DNA of 64,000 nt, from the NCBI GenBank assembly GCA_944472135.2, contig OX235264.1, positions 92,142,319 to 92,206,318 on the forward strand. Reading direction: 5' to 3'. A program made the translations under genes and the position numbers. The notes below the pieces were generated by a model. The model was given only the letters and a program-made list of their open reading frames with translations, had not been told where the DNA came from and did no database searches. The stretch is from Trichobilharzia regenti. Taxonomy: Eukaryota > Platyhelminthes > Trematoda > Strigeidida > Schistosomatidae. This document shows, piece by piece, positions 53,640 through 64,000 of this stretch (position 1 is its first letter; every line of letters starts with the position of its first letter).

Positions 53640-54726
53640 CTACCAAGGGGTGCCATAGACAATTATACATCTCATACAACAGTTATATGACTATGCTGCA
53701 TGCCAAGTAATCCACAACGGGAAACTTACGGAAGCCTTCGAAGTGAGGACGGGAGTGAGGCAAGGCTGTCTACTATCGCCAATGACCTTCTTGATTGCAG
53801 TAGATTGGATAATGTGACAGAAAACGGGCAATAAAGAAACAGGCATAAAATGGACTCACACAAAAAACTTGAAAGATCTGAACTTCGCCGACGATATATG
53901 TCTGATTTCCCACAAACTGGAAGATATGGAAGTGAAAAGCAACAAGCTGGCAGAAGAAGCATCCGGAGAAGATAGGACTTCAGGTGAACATAGATAAAAC
54001 AGAGGTGACGAAGATTCCTGGCCAACACCAACAGCAACAACATCAACAGACAACAATCAGCATAAATGGGAGGAACCTGAAAGAAACAACCTCCTTTACC
54101 TACCCACCTACCTGGGAAGAACCGTTTCAACTACAGGCGGAACTGACGAGGATATCAAAGCCAGAATCGGAAAAGCAAGACAAGCTTTCATCACTCTTAA
54201 GTCTGTATGGAGGTCAACAGCACTCGGCATCAAAAATAAGATCCGGATTTTCAACTCCAATGTGAAGTCAGTCAGTGCTACTCACCACACGGATCAGAGA
54301 CCTGGCCAGCGCGTCATAAAGAGCACCTCAAACAAACTTCAGACCTACATTAACAGCTGTCTTCGCTCAATACCACTCAAGATCAGATGGCCGGCCAGAA
54401 AAGATCAGCAACACGGATCTCTGGCAATGAGCAAACCAGCCAGAAACCGATTGTGAAACAAATAGGCAGGAAGAAATGGAGATGGATTAGATTGGCCATA
54501 CTCTGAGGAAACCATCAAGTAACATCACCAGACAAGCCATCACTCGAGTGGAACCCGAACGGGAAGCGGAGTGTTGGTGGTCAGTGCGAGGGTGACTTGG
54601 AGGAGGTCATGTGAAGAGGAGATGAAAGCATGTGGACAGACCTGGAGCCAGGTGAAAATTCCAGCAGAGAAACGAACGCAATGGAGACGCGCAGCTGAAG
54701 CCCAATGTTCCTCCAGAAAATAAAGG

Positions 54727-54730
<4 letters not shown>
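53640..54730 (+). mobile_element. L1 (RTE/SR2-like LINE), 3' half
   Basis: Close in sequence to the 11724-13388 copy. It starts in the RT ('ATTATACATCTCATACAACA', then GVRQGCLLSPM in frame pieces), keeps LKDLNFADDIC-like and VNIDKTEVTKIPGQHQQQQH, and runs through the C-terminal domain (NKLQTYINSCLRS) to the 3' block 'AATGTTCCTCCAGAAAATAA'. A TA tract follows at once. The active-site region and several other points have stops. Confidence 0.8.

Positions 54731-54785
<55 letters not shown>
54731..54785. repeat. (TA)n microsatellite at the L1 3' end
   Basis: A run of TA of about 55 bp, directly after the L1 terminal sequence where other copies have AATAATAAT. Confidence 0.95.
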
Positions 54786-54788
<3 letters not shown>

Positions 54789-55930
54789 ACAATTATTAAA
54801 AAGACGGTTGCAACAAAGAAGACTTTCGTTTGTTTTTGATGAACGCGTCAAATAAGCTAGACAGTCGCCTATTTAAAGCGAAATACGGTTAGAGTGATGA
54901 AATAATAACTGAGAATATACTTTAAAATATTGTGTTTTATAGATGTATATCTACTTTTTTGTTGATATAAATAGACTGTGAATTCATCAAAATATGACGG
55001 AAAATGATAGAAAATTTATTCACTGCTAAATACGTCAAGGTATATTTTTAATTTGATTCATGTAGATGAATGACGTAAATGAGGAGAGAACGAATGAAGG
55101 AAGGAAAGAAAGATAGATAGGGAGATAGGTAAAATCTGTTGTAAATCAACCTCTCTCTTTTAAAAAACAAACAAACAGAGAGATTATAATTATGAATAAT
55201 ATCATTTTACTTTCATCTGTAATATACAGCAGATAATAATAATAATAAACAGTCAAAGAGACAGAGATTGGATAAAATTTATACCCATGTAGACATCATC
55301 TGATACCTTTTTCTTTTTTTGTCTCATTGGACATCGGCTGTCAAGGTCATGGCGCGTAGAATGAATACATTTAAACAAATGACGCCATTTTGTTTAATGG
55401 GGATTAGAAGAGAAAAAAATAACAATAAAGAGAAGAAATGATTGAAAAGAATATTTAATGAATAAGCATAATTGATTTTTCATGTTTTAATGCTCAGACT
55501 TCTTTAAAAGTGTTGAAAATATTTATGTGAAATTATTCTTGTTGTATTTTATTGGAAACCAGCCGTGAAGTAAGAATTAGTCACGAGTCGTAGTCATAGA
55601 CTGTTCAAGAAAAAGTTGCACTAAAATTAGAAAGTAATACCCTTGTGTATGTTGATAGTGTACTTGGTGTGATTAGTACACGTAGAGGTACACGATGAAA
55701 AAAGAACATTCGTTGACTATCCCTCTCCAACTGAGTGAGCTACGGTCGTTAGAGTACAAAATTTTAATGGACTGCCTTCATTGTGTTGCGAACGACAGAT
55801 GGAAGGAATGGATATTTCATGAATCTGTGTTACTTGTACTGTTAAAAGCACAGAAGACTGATGGAGAATAGCTTCATTCCTGCACGTTTCAAGTGGAATA
55901 GAGAAGTTCATGAGTCTCTTTTGATTGAAA
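54786..55930. other. Unassigned AT-rich sequence
   Basis: A GAAGGAAG/GATAGATA-like purine stretch lies near 55085-55130. No gene or known repeat was recognised. Confidence 0.4.
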
Positions 55931-55934
55931 TTTC

Positions 55935-56085
55935 AACGTTGCTTTTATAGAATTAGGCTTGCTAACCTCAAGCCCGACCTTCTGTCGTTCCTAGGATTAG
56001 TAAATTTGTAAATGTGGCGAGGTGAGGGATTTTCATTGACCAGGACTCGAACGTTGATCTGCAAAGACTTATTCTACTAAAAATT
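55935..56085 (-). repeat. Family D repeat, partial
   Basis: Minus strand: GTTCGAGTCC-type B-box, then 'TTTACTAATCCTAGG' and 'GGGCTTGAGGTTAGCAAG'. Both ends are truncated. Confidence 0.5.
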
Positions 56086-56101
56086 AGAAATTATTTATCA
56101 T

Positions 56102-56275
56102 TATTTCTGCTTTGGATTCCGAGTGGACTATGGAAGGTTCCGGCTGCTGGCTCCACAATTTCTCATAGGCTGTCTTCATTACCTATATATTACTCTATGT
56201 TCATCTGAAATTTAGTCTTCACCGGCTTTTCAGCTCAATTATTTTTGCTTGTAAATTTTCAAGTTTCTCGTGCTA
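56102..56275 (-). mobile_element. L1 LINE, short fragment with internal deletion
   Basis: The 3' block ('TTTGGATTCCGAGTGG') is joined to the segment preceding the C-terminal domain ('TCTATGTTCATCTGAAATTT'), so most of the C-terminal region is deleted. Confidence 0.5.
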
Positions 56276-56319
56276 TACAACCTATTTAATTAACTGACAC
56301 CTCAAGTGGGATACACATG

Positions 56320-56510
56320 ATTCGAGAGTGGTTTCTGACTGATACACGGTAGCCTCGCCTAGCCTTGCCAGTAAAAAACTCTGTCTAGGGAGGAGGTTTG
56401 ACATGAAGCTACTGAGCCCATCTCGTAGAAAAACAAAATCAAAGCTACTGAAACTTCAACGTCTGCTTAAGTTTTTGACGCCATTGGAAACGCTAATGAA
56501 TGAAAAAAAA
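56320..56510 (+). repeat. Family D repeat, diverged
   Basis: The tail blocks 'GCCTTGCCAGTAAAAAACTC', 'GAAGCTACTGAGCCCATC' and 'AAAGCTACTGAAACTTCAA' match family D; the head is decayed. Confidence 0.55.
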
Positions 56511-56689
56511 ATTTAGAATTCAGTAGTAGTGTGTTTCAGCGAAGGAAAATGCCAAAAATATTTTATTCGTCATATATTCGTTTCCACTGAAAAAACTAAA
56601 AGCCTCAGATAATAATAACTTCAGCTAACATCAAAACAAATCTAACACTATCATAAGGCACATAACAGTGAAGTCTAATAGATTACGGT

Positions 56690-57600
56690 TAGATTTCTTG
56701 ACCACTGACTGCCTTCCTCATTTATCGATGAAATCATATTCAGAGGCTGTACAATCGCATTTTTATTTACCAAAAATGTAAAGTGGTCTATCATTGAGTA
56801 ATAGAGGGCGATATAATTGATAAAATTACTCAGAAATGGTTTTAGAAGTAAAAAATAAAAGTTGTAAATCACGTGTAGTCAACGTTACAAACTTAGAAAT
56901 TTGATAAGGTTAAAATTGCTCTTAAGTGAGAATAAGTGTAGTTGAATGTCAATTTAACGAATGTGAAGAGGGTGTGAATATATACAAAAGGAGCATATGA
57001 GAGTGATAATAGTGAATTATTAAAGCAAAGCTAACTAAAAGTAAAATTATAAATTAAAAAAATAAATTTTTTTACAGGGAAAGACTAGTGAAGAGGTTAA
57101 GACTAAAGTAGAATAAGAGACTGAACAAATTTTTTCTGTATACACAGTTCAGGGTTGTATTGACGAAGTGACAGCACCTCTGCCATACACAAAAGCTGAA
57201 ACCTGATGCCTTTTGTACGATTTGGCTTCACTTTGTAGATGATCTTGAAAGACGACTCTAGTGGAGCTACATGGCCTGAGTTCACCAAATACTCGAGAAT
57301 TCAGCTAGTAATTGTCTTGCATTGTCCCTTCGCTAACAATGCCGGATAATGTTAAGAGATGCATTTGTAAAAAAGTGTGCGCCTTGTGCAGTCAATATAA
57401 CTAGCTCCACACGAGCAACTCTTATTTTTGTTTACATCTAAATCTACTTCTGAGTAATTATGTGAATTTTATCACCCTCTATTACTCAATAATGGACTGC
57501 TTTTCAGTTTTGGTTAATTTAAATGCAACTGTACAGCCTCTGAAGACGATTTCGTCAACAAGGAAAGTTTTCTTCGCTGAATTTGTCTATTACTTTTCTT
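56690..57600 (-). mobile_element. PLE fragment with inverted flanking segments
   Basis: The minus strand at 57103-57300 reads YLVNSGHVAPLESSFKIIYK, VKPNRTKGIRFQLLCMAEVL and NPELCIQKKFVQSL, the PLE C-terminus (parallel to HLVQTGHKAS...LCIQKKQVQ). The segments at 56720-56820 and 57470-57570 are inverted copies of each other ('TCATTGAGTAATAGAGGGCG' and its reverse), like the duplicated ends reported for Penelope elements. Confidence 0.65.
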
Positions 57601-59235
57601 CATGACTCAATGGGTATTTTTAATGATTCCTTATTTATCTTCCATAGATTATAATCTGATTAGAAGTAAAGCAATAAGTCAGTTAGAATGAAGACTATAT
57701 GAGTGCTCATGTTATCCACTTGTCCAACTTGCTAACTGTACAAATGGTGTACTGAAGCAAATCATGATGAGTCTTTGTTTAACCTAAATTCATTTGGGAT
57801 AACTTGTGTTGACCATTAGCGTCTCATTGTTTCTATCTTTCAGACACAAGACTTCTTGTAACCTTGTCTAAATAAACATTTGGAAATGAATGACAGTCAC
57901 TTATGTGTCTCCTTCTCAGATTCGAAGCTGTGTCACTCAAGGAATGCCTTAGTCAGAAAGTGTTACCACTGAGCTATCGTGGCTGGCAGTTGACCTCCTG
58001 TAAGATTTATTTAAATGTTTTGTTTGCGCTCTAATTAGTATGTAGCTTGATTCATGCGTCTATTCCTTTGTTTCTGAGGAGAGAGCGAGAGAGAGAGAGA
58101 GGGGGACGTGATTCCTGTAGGAGACTTATACTAGAGTTCACTAACATTATAACTATAAGAATAATAATCCAAGTCAATGGAGTGTTAAATAACAATATAT
58201 TACCAAAAAATGCAGTGACGAGTTGTATCAACAAAAAGGATTACTTGGATATAAAGTCTAAGTCCTCTGCTACAAATTATGTATATAATCCACGGGCACG
58301 TTAATTGTTTGGGTTGCGTCTGCTGTAGCTGCTGTATTCTGGTTGTAGAAATGTCTCCGGTTGAGGGTAGTAGACTCCTACAATAAATCCGAAGTATACA
58401 ACATGGTGTGAGTTGAGCAAGTAAGCAGAAATGACCAGGGAGAAGACGAAGTCTCCAACAGCAGAGTGTATTTTTCAATTGTACCAGGAAGTTATATATA
58501 TTTCAACAAGAAGCGTTTTAAACAAAAATTATGTACAATATCTCGAATTTATACAAATAACCAAAAAGTGTACAATCACATTATTACGTACTCCACATTC
58601 CCTTCACGATTGCAGATACGCCTTGCCAACTAGTGCCAACAATCATGAAGCAAGGCTTCCTTCTTATTAACTGCCTCCAACCATCTAAAATAACAAGAAT
58701 TCACAGTGTATCATGATAGCCAGCCACCTAGTACAGTGTCCATACAGCCTACACTAACTATAAACGCATAAAACTTAGTTACTAAGTAGTAGTGTATAAT
58801 TAGAATATCATAATGATTATGTAATCAATTAAAGTAGGCATCTAATATTACGTGAAATTCACGCTAGAACAGTAGCCAAGTTTTGTTTTTCTATGTATGT
58901 GTTTGTGCGCGTGCGCGTGTGCGTGTAGGCGAATTGTTTGCCCATAATTTTTAAAAAATCATATGAATCAATTGGGGCAAAAATACCAAGTGATGCGTAA
59001 ACAAGGCCTAGTGGAATAATTAGATGGTGAACAGTAATCATTGGCTTTAAAAAACAAACAAAATAAAATAACAATCCAGCGTTAATCATTTTTTAAACGA
59101 TTCTAAAAATAAATACATGAAAAAAATGTTTTTTGGAGCAGTATTTTTATTTTGATTAGTTAAATCTAATTTAATTTAATATTCAGTTTCTGTTTTTATC
59201 AAACCTTTAAATTATTATATATTGCTTAACTTACT
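57601..59235. other. Mostly unassigned AT-rich sequence
   Basis: Includes a GA run at about 58083-58105 and a GT/GC-alternating run at about 58898-58926. A minus-strand tRNA-like stretch near 57917-57990 is listed separately. Nothing else is recognised. Confidence 0.4.
57917..57990 (-). other. tRNA-like sequence (pseudogene or SINE head)
   Basis: The minus strand shows an A-box-like TAGCTCAGTGGTAACAC and, about 35 bases on, a B-box-like GCTTCGAATCTG. The acceptor stem does not pair well, so a working tRNA is unlikely. Confidence 0.4.
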
Positions 59236-60520
59236 ATTAGTGTTATTATTTTCTCTTGGCTTCCGAGTAGAACATAGAGCTTTAACAGAATATCTGCATT
59301 TTGTCCCGTTATCTGAAGTTCTCTTCAGCTGGTCGAACGACTTACCATAGTCTCTCATCTCTTTCAGCTCACAGGATATCCTCCATATCACCCTCATGTC
59401 CATGTCCAACTCGTCACTTCCTACTCGAGTTCCATTCGACCGTTGTACTAGAGCGCGATGTCATCCGACAGTCTCCTCATTTTGTATCCTATCCATTACT
59501 GTTTAATTTTGGAATACCTCTTGAGTAGTAGGTTATTGATTGGTTTGTTCCTAGAGTTTCGTCTCAGCAAGGGTAGCTGTTGATAAAAGTCCGAAAAAGC
59601 CTTTTGGTAATTAATTTTATTACACACATGCGCTTGTTAAGTCTCCAACCCATATAGAAGCTCTGATTGACTTATCATTGGTGTTGAAACTTTAAATTTT
59701 GCTGTTTATTCTGAGATGAGGGGATTTCTAAACTGATTTGAAAGTGATGAGTGTGTGTCTCGTCTTTCCCATTATGGTTTTGACATCCTCATCGGTGCTG
59801 ACTGCCTGTAGTTGAAATGATGATGCTTATTGTAGGTGGAGAAAGTGATCTCTTGCAAATTTTCCCCGTTTGATAGTCATTGATTCTAGTTATCTCTTTA
59901 TCACCTTCATCATCTCTATTTTCCCTTGAAGTTCTACCTTCTCTCTAGCTGCTTTTTCGTCCAGTCTTTTGATTTTCTCGTATACGTATTCTGGTTCACG
60001 TGACATTAGAAAAAAATCTTCCTCACAGTCTGAATCTCCTAGGATCTTCTTATCGGTGATCCAGCACATTCCTGTCATCTCTTTCTCCTCACTAACAGTG
60101 ATCTGCATAATTCAGTCCACCTTAGTTAGAAATATATTCAGTGGTAGTATGCAGACAAACTTGTCTTACTTCCTGTCTTCACTTCAGAGGCTTCACCAAG
60201 TTTTCCACTGTGGATCACGTGACATGTGCTATTATCATTCATCTGCTAAACGAGGTTGCTAAATTTTTGCGACACTTCATAGTGTAGAAATAGTTTTCAA
60301 ATTCTTTTACAATCAACACAGTCTAAAGCCTTTGCAAAGTCGATGTAGCTGAGGTGGTGAACTGACTGCTATTTTATACCCTGTTCGATGATGATACGTA
60401 GTACTGCGAATTGATCCAAACATGGCTTGTCTTCAACTAGCAGTTAGAAATGATTTTCATGATGCGTACACCAAGTTTCTGACTGATACAGAAGAACTGA
60501 TGCATCATATGGGGCAATAT
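59236..60520 (-). mobile_element. L1 (RTE/SR2-like LINE), 3' two thirds
   Basis: From the 3' block ('TTCTCTTGGCTTCCGAGTAG') it runs through the C-terminal domain to a minus-strand frame reading TGMCWITDKKILGDSDCEED and FFLMSREPEYVYEKIKRLDE, the decayed FADD block. It then reaches the RT near 'CGTAGTACTGCGAATTGATC'. A second short L1 piece is joined at 60455-60520. Confidence 0.7.
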
Positions 60521-61360
60521 TGCTCTATCCAAAGAATGTTGCACCACTTTTCATACTTTCTTTTACATTTTCTTCAGCACAATTCATAGCCTTAACTTGA
60601 AGACATTTTTTAAAATCTGCTCGAGACTAGGTTATGATTTGTAAACTTAGTCGGATAGCTAAAACAATATAAAATACATTAAATATGAAGCATTTTGATA
60701 GATGAATGAATTAAAGAAAAAAAGCTAGTTGGTGGCTCAGTGATTTAAAGATACCGACAGGGAATTTTTTCCTAATTTAAGGTATGTAAACAATTTTGTA
60801 GTGTTAAGATTAATCTTTCATCAAGTACTTTTAATTTAATTTTCATATTTCATCTAACCAAAAACAACTTTTATATGCTTCCATTCTTATCCCTCCTTTC
60901 TGTCGATTGAACTTATCCATCAATTTTTGTTTAAGTGCATTAATTTCGTTATATGTCAATCACAGCGTTAATTTGAACACTGAACATTGAATGAGACTAA
61001 CTACATTTTTTGTATAATTAATTCTGAGATCTTAAATTTTTTTTTGTCTGAATAATGGCAACAATTTTCTGCTAGTATTTCTTACTGTATTTTTACTGAG
61101 ATAAAATCTGTTAAGGAATTCTGTGTGAATAAATATTTTGGAGCCATATACATAGGTTTCAAGATTTTTCTGCCCATTAGGGAAATTTATTCAACATTAT
61201 GCCTGATGTAGTTCATTAAGTAGCAAGTGATGACAAATATACACCGATGATATTGAATGTTAGTGACGTTGTCTAGAGAACCACTAGAAGCTGGTACTGA
61301 ATTGTAATTTGGAATTAGATCGCTCTCATCGGAGCATGACTTTTTTGTGTCCCATTTCCA
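60521..61360. other. Unassigned AT-rich sequence
   Basis: Nothing recognised apart from a possible family B scrap ('TCTAGAGAACCACTAGAAG') near 61273. Confidence 0.35.
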
Positions 61361-61600
61361 GGAGGGCATGGTGATTACTTCACTTATTTGGGAAGTTACA
61401 TCAGTCTCAACGTACCAATCGCTGACGAAATTTATGAATGGATAAAAAAAGACTTGTGTGGCATTTACCAGCCTATATTATCTTTGACGTGGACGTGATA
61501 TTTGGCTGGCTGTCGATTAAATGACGTGTGTACTGCACAGCAGCAGTTCATGCCGTCCTCTTTTATGGCTGTTAGTAAGAAATATCCATCAAAAGTGCGA
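61361..61600 (+). mobile_element. L2 LINE, short internal fragment
   Basis: The plus strand reads GDYFTYLGSYISLNVPIADE then IYEWIKKDL, parallel to DRFTYLGSTISPNESISDEI of the other L2 copies. The next part, AGCRLNDVCTAQQQF, fits the following region after a frameshift. Confidence 0.6.
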
Positions 61601-62429
61601 ATAGTAGTTTCTTTTAACCTGTTGTCAATTTCTCTTTATTATACCGGTGTTCATTTGTCTCCCTACTGGGATAACCCATTTTGACTGTTGTATTTTGGAA
61701 GTATCCTTATTCATCTTTTAGGCAGTCATTGGTACAGATTCTTCTTGCTGTATCCGTGATTTTGTATTGGACTGGTATAGTACTAAAGAAATGTATATAT
61801 CATCCTACAAACCAAGGATTTTAATAGGCATCTCTCTTGAGTGGACAATCATCACTTCTACTCAACTAGACATCAAACTAGTGTAATCTACCATCATGTT
61901 CTTTTTCACAAGTGAACGCATTTCCTTTTGGAAGCTGAAATTATTCTGATGACAGCTTGTGGTCGGCTTGATATCATAAACAGCAATCAAGAAAGCGAGT
62001 ACAAGAAGCATGACGTCATATACTACTAATTGAAAGAGTGTGAATATTTCGTTACCACTCACATCAACCAGTATTGCTTGCTAGCCAGGTACGGTGCAGT
62101 GATCTAAGCAAACTTTCATGACTTTGCTTTCTTGATTACCATTGATGGCACCAAGCAGACGAAAAATTATTATCACCATCAGAATAACTCCATGTTCCAA
62201 AGGAGACAGTGATGAAATTTCACCTCGTCGAACTGTGTAGTCTGTAATTTTTGAACATTTATATACAAACTGAGAATCAGATTCAGTGTTAAGCCAGTCC
62301 ATTTAAGTAGCTTGCAAGAAATTTGGTAGATCACTGAGGCTCTCGGCTTCATACTAGCTAAATTGTTGTCTGATGATTAAATCACTTGTTATTGGCTAGC
62401 AAGCACTACCTAACTGATGTGTGTAGTAG
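61601..62429. other. Unassigned; minus-strand frames with a hydrophobic stretch
   Basis: Minus-strand open frames at 61862-62062 and 62081-62302 are in different frames. The first contains LFQLVVYDVMLLVLAFLIAV, a possible membrane segment. I cannot place it in a family with confidence and see no good splice sites. Confidence 0.25.
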
Positions 62430-62880
62430 CCAACTTCTCATATCAGTCTGTCCTTCTCTTAAACCCTAATATTGCCTACGGATCAGAGATCTGGCACCAA
62501 ATCACGAAGGGCACTTCAAACAAACTACAGACCTTCATCAACAACTGTCTTCTCTCACTACTACCCAAGAACAGATGGTCAGCCAGATTAGATCAGCAAC
62601 AGGGAGGGGTCCCTGGCAATGAGCGAAACAACATAGCAGGAACCAAATGTGCAACAAATAAGAAGAAAGAAATGAAGTTAGGTGGATTCGCCATACTCTT
62701 AGGAAACCATCAGGTAGACCATCACTAGACAGGCCCTCGAGTGGAACCCGAACGGGAAGCTGTGAGTTTGTCGTCAGTGCGAGGGTGACACGGAGGAGGT
62801 CATGTGAAGAAGAGATGAAAAATGAACGAAATGGAGACGTGTGGCTAAAGCCCTTCGTTCCTCTAGGAAACAATAATAAC
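62430..62880 (+). mobile_element. L1 (RTE/SR2-like LINE), 3' end
   Basis: The plus strand reads NPNIAYGSEIWHQITKGTSN and KLQTFINNCLLSLLPKNRW (C-terminal domain). It continues in shifted frames to the 3' block 'CCTTCGTTCCTCTAGGAAAC' and an AATAATAAC tail. Very similar to 54230-54730. Confidence 0.8.
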
Positions 62881-62944
62881 ATATAACTGTCTACGCTGAA
62901 ATCTTTACGGTAAACCTTAATTATTCTGCATACGTAATTATCAA

Positions 62945-63215
62945 CTGTTGGTTTGTAGGGATTAGATTGTTTACAGGTTTGATCATCAGTTAACATTGAT
63001 TAGAAAACAACTGGGACTACTAGAAGTACTGGACAGCTGATTCGTCCTTGTTTGAAACTCCTCATGAGCATGCTAATCACGGGAAATCGAAATTCACAAG
63101 CTGGCGATAGTATCAAGTTCCACAAGGCTAAATGGTCTATGAATTCGTCTTGTAACTTGAAGGTCCTGGGTTCAAACCTCTACGGTGGGTTCATACTGCT
63201 GAAGCGTCCAAAACC
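62945..63215. repeat. Family B inverted dimer, shortened
   Basis: The minus arm (62945-63080) retains the hammerhead-like strand in reverse ('ACAGCTGATTCGTCC'). The plus arm (63100-63215) has B-box GGGTTCAAACCTC and ATACTGCTGAAGCGTCC, after which it is truncated. Confidence 0.7.
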
Positions 63216-63418
63216 AGAAAAATAGGTTTAATTTATAAGAAATGTTAGACTATGAAGGTAACTAAAATGGAAATCTGTAAAATGACCTGGCAAGAACCTT
63301 TGAGTTTTCAGATTTATCTCAAACTGCTTCCTCTATTAAAATTTTTAAAACAGTTAGAATCCATGGAAAGATCCGCTTTATAGTTTTATCAGTTTCCGTC
63401 TTGAAACAAAATACATAT
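63216..63418. other. Unassigned spacer
   Basis: Nothing recognised. Confidence 0.35.
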
Positions 63419-63607
63419 GTGCGTCGGTGGCACAGTGGTTAGGACTCTCGCCGACCATGCACATGGTCCGGGGTTCGAGCCCACGCCGACGCACACCTGA
63501 TATCTATGGTCGGCCTGCGAATTTTGGGCTACCGATATCCATGCTGAAAATTCCACACTTGTACCAAAAATACGGTGTGGAGTCAAGCTGTAATAAAAAA
63601 AAATATA
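63419..63607 (+). repeat. Family C short tRNA-headed repeat, best copy
   Basis: Head GTGCGTCGGTGGCACAGTGG, A-box TGGCACAGTGGTTAGG, B-box GGGGTTCGAGCCC, tail 'CTATGGTCGGCCTGC' and 'GTGTGGAGTCAAGCTGTAAT', then poly-A. Nearly identical to the minus-strand copy at 36872-37062. Confidence 0.85.
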
Positions 63608-63696
63608 TTAGACAGACACTTGCTTGTGTTTGCAGCCTTCTGGCGTATATTTTTGTATGCCAATGAAATCATAATTTTGCTATCAATTTTAAATGG

Positions 63697-64000
63697 ATTT
63701 TCAACACAAATGTTAATTCAGTCAGTCTGTCCGTTACGAAACACACTTCCATCAGTCAGCTGTAGACTTTTATCAACAACTTCCTTCCTTCCTTCCTGGG
63801 TCCATATTGGAGATAAAATAGCCAAGAAGAAATAGCAGCATGAAACTATGGTAACGAACCAACCAAGCACATATTGCTCAAGAGATATTTAGATAAAAAT
63901 TGAAACGGATTAAGCATACGCTTAGGAGACCGTCAAAGGATGTTACGCCAGGCCAGGTCATCGTTCATTGGGAACCTGAATGAGAACGATGAGTATAGCG
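63697..64000 (+). mobile_element. L1 LINE, 3' part running off the window
   Basis: C-terminal domain segments ('AACACAAATGTTAATTCAGT', 'GTAGACTTTTATCAACAAC', 'TTAAGCATACGCTTAGGAGA') in the order seen in the other plus-strand L1 copies. The 3' end is not reached. Confidence 0.7.

Noticed and set aside
54540..54851. Minus-strand 103-codon frame with a long YI run
   Set aside because: Antisense of the L1 3' end plus the (TA)n tract.
58290..58730. Possible solo LTR
   Set aside because: A low-complexity-poor block that looked repeat-like, but I found no second copy, no paired TG...CA ends with a target duplication, and no known element match.

Overview
The window looks like genomic DNA of a blood fluke (Schistosoma, or a very close trematode). 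It is AT-rich. It carries Sm-alpha-type tRNA-headed repeats with a hammerhead ribozyme fold, SR2/RTE-like LINE copies, many Penelope-like elements (PLEs), and a gene that combines a 39-bp intron near its start with an intron of about 34.9 kb. That intron pattern is typical of schistosomes. No prokaryotic, viral or CRISPR feature is present.

Host gene. One plus-strand gene is supported: a TMEM132-like single-pass membrane protein. A signal-peptide exon (1572-1623) is followed by a 39-bp in-frame micro-intron (1624-1662), a large ectodomain exon (1663-2422), a 34,872-bp intron (2423-37294) and a serine-rich exon (37295-37720) with matching splice phase. The gene continues past 37720. One weak, phase-compatible candidate for a next exon lies at about 45455-45654. 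The other half of the protein, including the transmembrane segment, was not found and may lie beyond the window.

Repeats. Almost everything else is transposable-element debris. (1) An RTE/SR2-like LINE, called L1 here, has 14 or more copies, all 5'-truncated or broken. (2) A second YADD-motif LINE, L2, has about six copies. (3) There is one CR1-like LINE tail, L3. (4) At least ten PLE fragments of several lineages keep GIY-YIG and reverse-transcriptase signatures. (5) One complete but disabled Ty3/Gypsy element (49023-53189, minus strand) has 195-bp LTRs that appear to differ at one base and a 5-bp target duplication (ATTGT); it sits inside an older PLE. (6) There are four tRNA-headed short repeat families: A (Sm-alpha, with hammerhead), B (head-to-head inverted dimers with a hammerhead-like fold in each arm), C (short, poly-A tailed) and D (longer tail ending in AATAAA-like tracts). 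(7) Four (TA)n tracts occur, three of them abutting repeat ends.

Layout. 1-2422: gene start. 2423-37294: the giant intron, filled with L1, L2, PLE and repeats A-D. 37295-37720: third exon. 37721-48224: further intron-like sequence with B dimers, L1, L2 and PLE copies. 48225-53290: PLE split by the Gypsy element. 53290-64000: L1, L2, PLE and B/C/D repeats with AT-rich spacers.

The most interesting items are family B, which looks like an outward-facing inverted pair of tRNA-promoter plus hammerhead-like modules with an unusual A at core position 3, the extreme intron asymmetry of the TMEM132-like gene, and the young but broken Gypsy copy. All identifications rest on reading motifs by eye; no search or folding program was run.
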